From NCBI RefSeq assembly GCF_042678045.1, contig NZ_JBHUDI010000009.1, positions 62,001 through 126,000 on the forward strand: a stretch of DNA of 64,000 nt. The letters run 5' to 3'. The stretch comes from Natrinema amylolyticus_A (GTDB lineage Archaea; Halobacteriota; Halobacteria; Halobacteriales; Natrialbaceae). A program made the position numbers and the translations under genes. This document shows positions 45,305-53,377 of this stretch, in pieces (positions within the stretch are counted from its first letter, which is position 1; the number at the start of each line of letters is the position of its first letter). The notes below the pieces were generated by a model. It ran no database searches and had not been told where the DNA came from. It saw nothing but the letters and a program-made list of their open reading frames with translations.

Positions 45305-45736
45305 ATGCCGGATTCGGACGGAAACGGTGGCATCGATCGCTCGAGCGTGCCGGACGGCTGGGAAGTCTGGAGTGAGGGGACCGATGGCCGACTCGTCCTC
45401 GCGTATCGACCTGACGTGTTCAACGCCGCGGACTTTCCCGCACCGTGTCTCCCGACGCTGTATCTCACCCACGGCAAGCGAACCCGTCGTCCAGGCGTCA
45501 ATCCCGCCGATACCGCCGATTCCGAGGACTGGTTCGTCACGCTCTATCTCGAGCCGGACGTCTCACTGGACGAGACGCTGCGCGTCCCGACCCGCGAGGC
45601 GGCCATCGAACGGACCGTCGAACTCGCGCGGCAGTTCGACGCCGGCGAGATCGACTACCGGGAGCTGTATCAGGTGTCGCGAGAGGCGTATTTCGAGCGC
45701 CTCGACGAGTTGACCGGCGAGAATTGCGACGACTGA
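45305..45736 (+). CDS. DUF5820 family haloarchaeal protein
   Basis: 143 residues. Core VPDGWEVWSEGTDGRLVLAYRPDVFNAADFPAPCLPTLYLTHGKRTRRPG followed by WFVTLYLEPDV and a helical end (REAAIERTVELARQFDAGEIDYRELY) match a widespread haloarchaeal family of unknown role. No metal site or catalytic triad is evident. The ATG at 45305 is set by the TATA box; longer readings run through the promoter. It is followed 75 bases later by a UPF0179 gene. Confidence 0.8.
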   Translation: MPDSDGNGGIDRSSVPDGWEVWSEGTDGRLVLAYRPDVFNAADFPAPCLPTLYLTHGKRTRRPGVNPADTADSEDWFVTLYLEPDVSLDETLRVPTREAAIERTVELARQFDAGEIDYRELYQVSREAYFERLDELTGENCDD

Positions 45737-45811
45737 TCCATCCGCAACTCGCGTCCCGATTTATTCCGTCGGGACGTGACCCTTAACCGCCAGTGGCAAC
45801 TATCGATTCCC

Positions 45812-46258
45812 ATGTCGACCGTTACGCTCATCGGCTCCCGGCTGGCCGAACCGGGAACCGAGTTCGTCTACGAGGGCGAAGCCGACGCCTGCGCCGGCTG
45901 TCCCTACCGCAGTCAGTGTCTCAATCTCGAGCCGGGCACCAAATACCGCGTCACCGGGATCCGCGAGAACGCCCAGACTCTCGAGTGTGCGATGCACGAC
46001 GGCGGGGTTCGTGCCGTCGAAGTCGAACCCGCGCCCACGCGCGCGAACATCACCGGAAAAGGTGCCTTCGCCGGCAGCAAGACACGCCTTCCCGGCCCCT
46101 GTCCGTACGTCGCGTGTCCGAGCCACGAGTACTGTGTGCCCGACGGCGTCGACTTCGACGAGGAGTACCGCATTCGAGAGATCATCGGCGACCCGCCACA
46201 CGAGGTCTGCCATCTCGACCGGTCGCTCGAGTTAGTCGAACTCGAGACCGACGGCTGA
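45812..46258 (+). CDS. UPF0179 family cysteine-rich protein
   Basis: 148 residues. Cysteine pairs stand in the order expected for UPF0179: DACAGCPYRSQCLNLEPGTKYRVTGI, then LECAMHDGGVRAVEVEP, and GPCPYVACPSHEYCVPDGV with EVCHLDRSLELVEL at the end. Eight or more conserved cysteines suggest an Fe-S cluster or zinc sites. The family is archaeal and uncharacterised. A CTTAAC about 28 bases upstream supports the ATG at 45812. Confidence 0.9.
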   Translation: MSTVTLIGSRLAEPGTEFVYEGEADACAGCPYRSQCLNLEPGTKYRVTGIRENAQTLECAMHDGGVRAVEVEPAPTRANITGKGAFAGSKTRLPGPCPYVACPSHEYCVPDGVDFDEEYRIREIIGDPPHEVCHLDRSLELVELETDG

Positions 46259-46336
46259 GGTCGTCCGGTGGTCGCCAGTGCCGGAGTCAGTACGACTGCG
46301 AGCCCTGCGGGGAAGCCGAGATAGTATCGTCCGACG

Positions 46337-46684
46337 TTACTCGAGCTCGCTCTCGTCGAGCCAGGACCCGGCCCAGCACTCGATTTCGCCGAAGACCGGC
46401 TCGAGCGATTCGCCCTTGTCGGTGAGACTGTAGTACGTCGCGATCGGGGCGTCTTCTTCGAGGCGACGTTCGACAAATCCCATCTCGCCGAGGTCGTCGA
46501 GGACGCGCGAGAGAGTCCGTGCGTTCGCGCCGGTCGACCGTTTCAGTTCGTTGAACCGCTGCTCGCCATCCAGCAGTTCGTGCAAGACGGCAAGCCGCCA
46601 TTTGGAGCCGATCTGCTCGAGGGAGGCGATGACAGGGCAGGCGTCGGCGGTTTGCTCGTGGGGCTGCGTCTCTGGGGATGACAT
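46337..46684 (-). CDS. HxlR-family winged-helix regulator
   Basis: 115 residues. The HxlR/MarR-like signature is complete: ACPVIASLEQIGSKWRLAVLHELLDGEQRFNELKRSTGANARTLSRVLDDLGEMGFVERRL then TYYSLTDKGESLEPVF. The Cys in the first turn is the residue used for redox or electrophile sensing in some HxlR proteins. The start is the ATG at 46684, not the preceding TTG. It is divergent from yqeC by 175 bases and may regulate it, which is inference from position. Confidence 0.88.
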   Translation of the reverse strand: MSSPETQPHEQTADACPVIASLEQIGSKWRLAVLHELLDGEQRFNELKRSTGANARTLSRVLDDLGEMGFVERRLEEDAPIATYYSLTDKGESLEPVFGEIECWAGSWLDESELE

Positions 46685-46859
46685 CAATAAGACCTGTATT
46701 CGCTTATCGCGCCATCGGCATTAGTGGTTCGGATCCGAACCAGCTAACATACAGGAACCGTTCGCATGCCGACCGATCAGACGGCGTGCGAGCAAATCAG
46801 TGACTCGAGGGACCCGACGTGGTCCCAAACGATTAGACGACACCTGTCGTAGCGCCGAT

Positions 46860-47606
46860 ATGGACATCTGTGAGGCCCTTCGAGCCGACTCCGGCGTCGT
46901 CGCTGTCGTCGGTGCCGGCGGCAAAAAGACGACGCTGTATACGCTGGCTGCCCGGGCCGGCGATTCGACCCATCAGGCAGTCGTGACGGCGACGGTTCGG
47001 ATCCCGATTTTCGACCGCCACGTCGAAGAAGTCGTCGTGACTGACGACCCGGTTGCAGCCCTCGAGCGAGCGGATGCATGGCCGGTCGGCGTCGTCCCGG
47101 AACGGGAAGGCGAGGACCGGTACGTCGGCTACGACCCCGAGGCGATCGACGACCTCGCCGCGGCCGATGTCGCCGACGTCGTGCTGGTCAAAGCCGACGG
47201 TGCGCGAACACGCGAGTTCAAGGCCCCGGGCGATCACGAACCGCAACTCCCGGAGCGCACCGAGACGGTAGTTCCGATCGCGAGCGTCCAGGTCGTCGGG
47301 AAACCGCTCACTGCCGAGCACGTTCACCGCCCGGAGCGTGTGGTGGCGATCACCGATCGCGACCATGGCGAGACGATCCGAACCGAGGACGTGGCCGCGG
47401 TGCTCGCGAGCGAGCGCGGCGGGCTGAAAGGGGTTCCGGACGGGGCAGTGGTCGTTCCGCTACTCAACAAGGTCGACGGCGCGACTCACCGGCGGAACGC
47501 CGAGGAGATCGCGACGACGGTACTCGAGCAGGCCCCCTCCGTGAACCGCGTGGTGCTGGCGCGAATGATCGACGACGATCCGGTAATTCAGGTGCTCGAG
47601 CGGTGA
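46860..47606 (+). CDS. yqeC: YqeC-like selenium/molybdenum-hydroxylase accessory protein
   Basis: 248 residues. P-loop-like VVAVVGAGGKKTTLYTLAARA near residue 13, VTATVRIPIF, VLVKADGARTREFKAPGDHEPQLP, VGKPLTAEHVHRPERV and LLNKVDGATHRRNAEEIA match the YqeC family, recorded near molybdenum hydroxylases and selenium-cofactor genes. Neighbouring MobA and the molybdoenzyme fit that setting. Selenium use itself is not shown by anything in this window. Confidence 0.82.
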   Translation: MDICEALRADSGVVAVVGAGGKKTTLYTLAARAGDSTHQAVVTATVRIPIFDRHVEEVVVTDDPVAALERADAWPVGVVPEREGEDRYVGYDPEAIDDLAAADVADVVLVKADGARTREFKAPGDHEPQLPERTETVVPIASVQVVGKPLTAEHVHRPERVVAITDRDHGETIRTEDVAAVLASERGGLKGVPDGAVVVPLLNKVDGATHRRNAEEIATTVLEQAPSVNRVVLARMIDDDPVIQVLER

Positions 47607-47611
47607 ACACT

Positions 47612-47695
47612 CAGACGGTCTGCTGTAACTGTGTACCGGTGGGACCGCAGGACGGTCGCGGTTGTACCGGCACTGATTGACAGGAATCCGCATCA
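47612..47695. repeat. Nested-palindrome intergenic repeat, copy 6
   Basis: Left end ACGGTCTGCTGTAAC, inner TGTACCGG...TTGTACCGGCACTGA and GACCG/CGGTC stem. The right end TTGACAGGAATCCGCAT is diverged. It lies between the convergent yqeC and mobA genes. Confidence 0.62.
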
Positions 47696-47706
47696 GACGG
47701 ACAGTC

Positions 47707-48339
47707 TTAGTCTTCGAGTCGCCGGGCGGCCGCCTCGAGTTCGTCGTGGGTGTTGACGTTTTCGAAGGTCTCGAGCGTTGCTCGCTCGCGGATCTCGTCC
47801 TCATCGACGACGATGTAGTCGAGGTCGAACAGCGGTTCGATGATCTTTCGCTCGTCGCGCTCGAGCGCACGTTCGCAGGCAGCGGCCATGGGCGCGGCCC
47901 GATAGACGGCCTGGGTGGTCTGGAACCACTGGTCGTCGAGTCGCGGGACTGCGGCGTCGTGACCGGCCGCGCGGTCGAAGAGGTAGTCGACGAAGTCGGG
48001 ATCGACGAAGGGCATATCGCAGGCGACGACGACGGCGTACTCCCCCGTGGCCTCGCGTAACCCAGTCATGATCCCCGCCATCGGGCCGCGGTCGGGGACT
48101 GGATCGATCGCGAACGAGACATCGGGGCCGCCTTCGAGTGCCGCGTCGATCGGCGACACCTGCTCGTCCCGGCAGTTGACGACGATCTCGTCGACGATCG
48201 GCTCGAGTCGGTCGACGACGCGCCGGATCATCGGCGTGCCGGCGAGGTCGGCGACAGCTTTGTCCTGGTCGCCGAAGCGCGTCGAGTGACCGCCCGCGAG
48301 GACGAGGCCCGTGCGCTCGGTTCGGGTCTCGGGGTGCAT
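47707..48339 (-). CDS. mobA: Molybdenum cofactor guanylyltransferase
   Basis: 210 residues from ATG at 48339. It attaches GMP to molybdopterin to make the bis-MGD cofactor. It has the nucleotidyltransferase signature LVLAGGHSTRFGDQDKAVADLAGTPMI, VVACDMPFVDPDFVDYL with the metal-binding Asp, and AVPRLDDQWFQTTQAVYRAAPM. It lies near a DMSO-reductase-superfamily enzyme, its natural client. Confidence 0.92.
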   Translation of the reverse strand: MHPETRTERTGLVLAGGHSTRFGDQDKAVADLAGTPMIRRVVDRLEPIVDEIVVNCRDEQVSPIDAALEGGPDVSFAIDPVPDRGPMAGIMTGLREATGEYAVVVACDMPFVDPDFVDYLFDRAAGHDAAVPRLDDQWFQTTQAVYRAAPMAAACERALERDERKIIEPLFDLDYIVVDEDEIRERATLETFENVNTHDELEAAARRLED

Positions 48340-48397
48340 GGCCGAGCGTTCGTCGAGAGCGTGGAAAAACCTCCCGCACGCGACTGGCTCACGTTCG

Positions 48398-48952
48398 TCA
48401 CGCCGACAGCCGCCAGAGCGCCCGGTACAGCGTCCACAGGTCACAGTCGAAGCGGTCGGCCAGCGAGCGACAGCGCTCGAGGGCGGTCTCGTACTGCGAC
48501 ACCGACGGCGGGTCCGGATACGGCTGGGAGAGTTCACCCGCCTCCCGAAGCGCCGCCCACACGCCGGGGCCGACCACGACGTACGCGTCGGGATCGATGA
48601 ACATACAAAATGCCGAGGCGACGGGGACATCGACGGCCTCGAGGGCGGTCAGCGCGTCGATCATCGTGGCAGCATCGGCCGCGTCGACGGCGGCCGCGAT
48701 CGCGTCACGGACGGCCTCGAAGTCGTTGTGCCAGAAGCGCTCTTCTGCGTCCCGCCGCTTGGTGTCTGGATACGCGCCGAGAAAGCGCCGATAATACCAT
48801 CTGATGACCCAGACCGCGTCTCGGCGGCCGTACTCACCGGACTCGAACGCGGCCGGGAGCGTCTCGAGTTGCTCCGCCTCGACGGGATACAGCGGCTCTT
48901 GCTCTCGATAGTCGCGTGCTTCGGATTCAACGAGCGAACGCGTGAGCTCCAT
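48398..48952 (-). CDS. Uncharacterised helical protein
   Basis: 184 residues, mostly helical, with many aromatic residues (VIRWYYRRFLGAYPDTKRRDAEERFWHND; LWTLYRALWRLSA at the end) and a central Ala-rich region. No membrane segment, metal site or known motif. It is encoded between mobA and a molybdoenzyme gene, with mobA 58 bases downstream on the same strand, so co-transcription is likely. I do not recognise the family. Confidence 0.68.
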   Translation of the reverse strand: MELTRSLVESEARDYREQEPLYPVEAEQLETLPAAFESGEYGRRDAVWVIRWYYRRFLGAYPDTKRRDAEERFWHNDFEAVRDAIAAAVDAADAATMIDALTALEAVDVPVASAFCMFIDPDAYVVVGPGVWAALREAGELSQPYPDPPSVSQYETALERCRSLADRFDCDLWTLYRALWRLSA

Positions 48953-49113
48953 CGTGCGGTAGTTTCACACAGGTGGCCGTCAGCGTTTCCCTCCCGAGCC
49001 GTGACGCCAGACGATGGAGCAGCCGTCACTCGTACCAGCTATGTGGTAGAAAACCTCATGCACATACAGATAGTTGGTTCCGCGTAACGGGTGCGACACC
49101 TGGAGATATCACA

Positions 49114-51255
49114 ATGTCTAGTGACCAACAAGAGCCAGTCAAGACGATCTGTCCGTACTGTGGCGTCGGCTGTGGAATCAAAGTACAGCCGGGTGACGAG
49201 CCCGGTGACGTTCAGTTCATGCCGTGGGGTGATGCCCCGGTCAACGAGGGCCGGATCTGCATCAAAGGCGGGGCGGCGACCGAGGTGGTCGACCACGAGG
49301 ATCGGCTCACCGACCCGCTGATCAGAGACGACGACGGCGACCTCCGCGAGGCTTCCTGGGACGAAGCGTACGAATACATCGTCGACGAACTCGAGCGAAT
49401 CCGCGACGAGCACGGCCCGGACGCGATGGGCTTTTTCGGCTCCTCGAAGACGATGAACGAGGAGAACTACCTGTTGCAGAAACTCGCCCGCCGATACGGC
49501 ACCAACAACGTCGACAACTGCACGCGGATGTGTCACGCCTCGACGGTCTGGGCGCTGCGGACCAGCCTGGGCGCGGGGGCGATGACCAACAGCATGCGCG
49601 ACCTCCGCGAGGAGGCCGACGTGTTCTGGATTCAGGGGGCGAATCCGGGCGAGCAACATCCGATCGCGAACAGCCAGTACTTCCGACAGGCAGTGCTGGA
49701 TGGGGCGACCGTCATTCAGGTCGACCCACACGCGAACAAGACGACGCGATCGTTCCAGATCGACGACACCGACCGCCACCAGCATCTCCAGTTGAATCCA
49801 GGGACCGACATTCCGCTGTTGAACATCGTCCTGAAGACGATCCTCGAGCACCACGCGGAACATCCCGACGACGGCTGGATCGACGAGGAGTTCGTCGAGG
49901 AACGCACCGAGGGGTTTGACCACCTCAAAGAGACGCTCGAAGACTTCGACAAGGAGGCAGCCGCCGAGGAGTGCGGCGTTCCGCTCGAGGACATCGAACT
50001 GGCCGCCGAAAAATACGCCACGGCCGACAACGCGGCCATCTTCACCGGGATGGGGATGAGCCAGCACGCCTGCGGCGTCGACAACGTGCAAAACGAGATC
50101 AACCTCGCGCTGATCACGGGCAACCTCGGCCGTCCCGGTACGGGCGTCAACCCGCTGCGCGGCCAGAACAACGTCCAGGGGACCTGTGACGTCGGCGCGA
50201 TGCCGAACGTCCTGCCGGGCTACCAGCTGGTCGACGACGACGAGGCCCGCGAATCGGTCGAGGACGTCTGGGGCTTCGAAATCCCCGACGAGCCCGGACT
50301 CACGAACGTCGAGATCTCCTACGAGGCGGGTGACTCGATCAAGGGGCTGTACGTCATGGGCGAAAACCCCGTGATGAGCGAACCTGACGCCAACAGCGTC
50401 GCCGAACGGCTCGCAGATCTCGAGTTTATGGTCGTCCAGGACATCTTCCCGACCGAGACCGCGGAGTACGCCGACGTGATCCTCCCGGCGACGACCTGGG
50501 CCGAACGCGGCGGCACCGTCACGAACACTGATCGGCGCGTCCAGCGGATGCGCGGCGTCGGGAAGGTCCACGAGAACACCAACCACGACCGCGAGATCCT
50601 GACCGAAGTCGGGACGCGCCTGTTCGAGGAAGGGTTCGACTTCGAGAATCCCGAGGAGATCTTCGAGGAACTCCGGCAGGTCTGTCCGAGCTACCACGGG
50701 ATGACCTACGATCTGCTGGGCGAGGAGGGACTGCACTGGCCCTGCTACGAACCCGGCGACGAAGGCGATCCGTTCCTCTACGAGGACGAATTCGAGACCG
50801 AGAGCGGCCGCGGCCACATCGAGGGTGTCGAACACACCCCGCCGGCGGAGACGCCCGACGACGAGTACCCGCTGATCCTCACGACCGCGCGACTCGAGGA
50901 ACACTACAACACCGGGACGATGAGCACGCGCTCGCCGACGCTCAACCGCCAGACGCCGGAAAACTTCGTCGACGTCCACCCTGCCGACGCCGAGCGCTAC
51001 GGGATCGAGGACGGCGAGTACGTAAAGCTGCACTCGCGACGCGGCGAGATCACGCTCGAGGCCCACGTCACCGAGGACACGAAGGAGGGCGTCGTCTGGA
51101 CGACGCCACACTTCGCCGCCGCTTCGGCGAACAAGCTGACGAATCACGTGCTCGACGAGCGGGCGAAGATCCCCGAATACAAGGCTGCCGCCGCGGAGAT
51201 CGAAGTCGACGTCGAACCGCTCGGCGAGACCGCCGATCCTGCGGCCGACGACTGA
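49114..51255 (+). CDS. Formate dehydrogenase alpha-type molybdopterin oxidoreductase
   Basis: 713 residues from ATG at 49114. N-terminal [4Fe-4S] site CPYCGVGCGIKV (C13, C16, C20) with GRICIKGG (C49). The active-site segment DNCTRMCHASTVWAL holds the Cys140-His141 pair that ligates Mo or W in formate dehydrogenases (Cys instead of Sec). Further bis-MGD motifs: WIQGANPGEQHPIANSQY, GQNNVQGTCDVGAMPNVLPGY, QDIFPTETAEYADVILPATTWAERGGTVTNTDRRVQ. No signal peptide, so cytoplasmic. No beta or gamma subunit is adjacent; the electron acceptor is unknown. Confidence 0.88.
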   Translation: MSSDQQEPVKTICPYCGVGCGIKVQPGDEPGDVQFMPWGDAPVNEGRICIKGGAATEVVDHEDRLTDPLIRDDDGDLREASWDEAYEYIVDELERIRDEHGPDAMGFFGSSKTMNEENYLLQKLARRYGTNNVDNCTRMCHASTVWALRTSLGAGAMTNSMRDLREEADVFWIQGANPGEQHPIANSQYFRQAVLDGATVIQVDPHANKTTRSFQIDDTDRHQHLQLNPGTDIPLLNIVLKTILEHHAEHPDDGWIDEEFVEERTEGFDHLKETLEDFDKEAAAEECGVPLEDIELAAEKYATADNAAIFTGMGMSQHACGVDNVQNEINLALITGNLGRPGTGVNPLRGQNNVQGTCDVGAMPNVLPGYQLVDDDEARESVEDVWGFEIPDEPGLTNVEISYEAGDSIKGLYVMGENPVMSEPDANSVAERLADLEFMVVQDIFPTETAEYADVILPATTWAERGGTVTNTDRRVQRMRGVGKVHENTNHDREILTEVGTRLFEEGFDFENPEEIFEELRQVCPSYHGMTYDLLGEEGLHWPCYEPGDEGDPFLYEDEFETESGRGHIEGVEHTPPAETPDDEYPLILTTARLEEHYNTGTMSTRSPTLNRQTPENFVDVHPADAERYGIEDGEYVKLHSRRGEITLEAHVTEDTKEGVVWTTPHFAAASANKLTNHVLDERAKIPEYKAAAAEIEVDVEPLGETADPAADD

Positions 51256-51276
51256 TCCTCGCCAGCGGAGCGGCGC

Positions 51277-52131
51277 TTACGGATCGGCTCCCGAGCCGTC
51301 CGTCGTCGTCCCGGCCACCTCGAGCCACGGCTCGGCCGTCGTCTCCGTGACGACGAGTTCGGCCAGCGGCCGATCGCACCCGTCGCACCGCGATCGGATC
51401 CCGATACGAGGCCGCCGACAGCAGTGCTCGAGTCGCTCGGCCGTCGTGGTCACCGCGTCGCCACAGACCGGACACTGCGAGCGCAACAGTCGCAACCCCG
51501 TCAGAAGGTCACGGCGCTCGTCAACCGCGAGGTCGTCCCAGCCGTCGATCCGGGATCGGAGCGCGGCCGCTGCGGGGACGTCCGCCGCGAGCGCCGCGAT
51601 CGATTCCCACCGTACTCGCTGCTGCCCGTCGAGAACGAACGACACGTCATCGAGGCGGTCGACCTCGTCTGCACCGAACAGCAAGCCGATCGTGGCCGCG
51701 CTCGGCTCGAGTGCGTCGTCGCTCGCGAGTCGTTCGTTCCACCGGCGTCGAAAGTCGGGCGTCAGTTCGACCGCGTCCCCGCTCGCGGTCGCGACGCCGG
51801 CAGCGGCCAGAACGGTCGTGAGGTCGTCGGGCGACACCGTCTCGACCGTCGGGCCGGACGACGGCGACTTGCCCACGAGCGCGAGGGCGCGCTCGGGGAG
51901 GTATCGTCGAGTGAGCGTCGGCGTTCCCGGAATCAAGTAGCCACGAAGGCGAACGAGGGCCAGCGCGACGGCGAGGACGAGAACCCCGACGGGAACAGAG
52001 ACGACGACCGCGGTCGCGACCGCGAGGACGACCGCGATCGCGACGTTCACCACCGTACACGGGAGACATCGGTTGTCACCGATGTACGCAGGTTGCTCGA
52101 GTCGTGCGAGCACACTCGAACCGTCGATCAC
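51277..52131 (-). CDS. Membrane protein with C-terminal zinc ribbon, unknown function
   Basis: 284 residues. Two adjoining hydrophobic segments at residues 28-62 (VVNVAIAVVLAVATAVVV, VPVGVLVLAVALALV) are followed by RGYLIPGTPTLTRRYLPERAL, a phrase common to a set of haloarchaeal membrane proteins. A helical middle and a C-terminal ribbon QCPVCGD, HCCRRP and RCDGCDRPL complete it, with a Thr/Gly tail. It converges on the molybdoenzyme gene 21 bases away. Function unknown. Confidence 0.74.
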   Translation of the reverse strand: MIDGSSVLARLEQPAYIGDNRCLPCTVVNVAIAVVLAVATAVVVSVPVGVLVLAVALALVRLRGYLIPGTPTLTRRYLPERALALVGKSPSSGPTVETVSPDDLTTVLAAAGVATASGDAVELTPDFRRRWNERLASDDALEPSAATIGLLFGADEVDRLDDVSFVLDGQQRVRWESIAALAADVPAAAALRSRIDGWDDLAVDERRDLLTGLRLLRSQCPVCGDAVTTTAERLEHCCRRPRIGIRSRCDGCDRPLAELVVTETTAEPWLEVAGTTTDGSGADP

Positions 52132-52468
52132 CGTCGACCACTACTAGCGACGACGCGCCGGACGGTGAAAAATCGATACCGTGGATACGACAATAAGCGG
52201 CGTCGCCAGCCAGTGACGGTCCCTGTCGAGATCGGTGGTCGTTGACCGAGCAGTAAGGGCCTCGTACGCGCGGTATAACTGCTCCATTCACGCCGGCAGA
52301 GGGCCACGACAGTTGTTGTCGGCGTTAGACGAAACGGTACGAACTGGTTGCTTACGTTGGCTGTTACTCGTCCCGAAAGAGAGACTCGTTTAGCTATCCC
52401 CTATCGCTCCCGAATTCTTTGATAAGCATTATCAAAATACGTAATGCCAGTCTTAGTGTCGTGGTATC
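52132..52468. other. Intergenic region upstream of the quinoprotein operon
   Basis: 337 bases between divergent genes. The main structure is a perfect dyad at 52418-52436 close to the downstream start. No gene seen. Confidence 0.5.
52418..52436 (+). promoter_or_regulatory. Perfect palindrome, likely operator of the quinoprotein operon
   Basis: TTTGATAA-GCA-TTATCAAA ends 32 bases before the ATG at 52469, overlapping or just upstream of the expected TATA position. This is the usual place for a haloarchaeal repressor or activator site. Confidence 0.5.
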
Positions 52469-53371
52469 ATGCCACACATATCCACTGCGGTAGACATGAC
52501 GGTCGCGGACCAACGCGATCTGGCGACGGCCCTCGGAGTCGACACCCGAGGGGAAGGGGCGATGACGTGGGACCGACTCGCAGGACAGATCGAACCGCAG
52601 TCCGACTCGGCGTTCGCCTCGCGGGGCGAAGCGATCCGGGCCGATCTCGCCGGGAACCTCGATTACGAGTTGCTCGAGCGGGAGCGCGCGAACGTCGCGG
52701 ACGAGCTTCGGCGCCTACCCGCCGTTCGCGACGCTGGCGTTCCGGACGGGCCGAGCGGACTGTATACGGAGGTCGCCACACCAGGCTGGCGACTGTATAA
52801 CCACTTGCTCAAGGTCGGGTTCTTCGAGAGCCTCGACGAGAACCTGCCGCGCTTTACGGCAGAGCACATCGAGGCGACGACACGCGAACTGGTGCTGGCG
52901 GACCCGCTCTCGTCGGCGCTCGACGAGGTCGGGTTCGACGAGGAAGAGAAGACGGCGCTGTTGATCGACGTGGCGAACAACGACGAACGACTCGCCCGCT
53001 GGGTCCCGTCGAACCAGATCCCGGCGGGCGTCGAGTTCGAGACCGATACTGTCCCGCCGCTTCATCAGCGCGCGATGGGTGGGGCATTGCTGTGGATCGA
53101 CGGGCTCGACAGACACCTCTGGCAAAACGAGGTACTGGTCACCGACGAGATCCTCGACGACGCGGTCAGATACGTAAAGGCGATGCTGGGCGGGCTGTTC
53201 GTCTCGGCGACTGCCGCTTGCGATCTCGCCGGGGACGGACAGCTCACGGACGAACAGTTGACCGCCGCGCTCACGGCGGGGTCGGCCGTCCAGATCGTCA
53301 GCCAGGAGGAGCTGTTACACACCGTCTTCTACGTCACGGACGACATGCGCGCGCCGAGCGAACTGAGGTGA
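52469..53371 (+). CDS. Unrecognised protein heading the quinoprotein operon
   Basis: 300 residues, soluble, mostly helical, acidic; no signal peptide and no membrane helix. Notable segments: AMTWDRLAGQIEPQSDSAFASRGEAIRADLAGNLDYELLERERANVADELRRL, TPGWRLYNHLLKVGFFESLDENLPRF, HQRAMGGALLWIDGLDRHLWQNEVLVTDEIL. I do not recognise a family. Six bases separate its stop from the dehydrogenase GTG, so the two are almost certainly co-translated. That makes a subunit, chaperone or export partner plausible (inference). Confidence 0.72.
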   Translation: MPHISTAVDMTVADQRDLATALGVDTRGEGAMTWDRLAGQIEPQSDSAFASRGEAIRADLAGNLDYELLERERANVADELRRLPAVRDAGVPDGPSGLYTEVATPGWRLYNHLLKVGFFESLDENLPRFTAEHIEATTRELVLADPLSSALDEVGFDEEEKTALLIDVANNDERLARWVPSNQIPAGVEFETDTVPPLHQRAMGGALLWIDGLDRHLWQNEVLVTDEILDDAVRYVKAMLGGLFVSATAACDLAGDGQLTDEQLTAALTAGSAVQIVSQEELLHTVFYVTDDMRAPSELR

Positions 53372-53377
53372 TTACGC

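Noticed and set aside
49039..51147. 702-codon minus-strand frame across the molybdoenzyme
   Set aside because: Antisense shadow of the Fdh-type gene, with no protein-like motif of its own.
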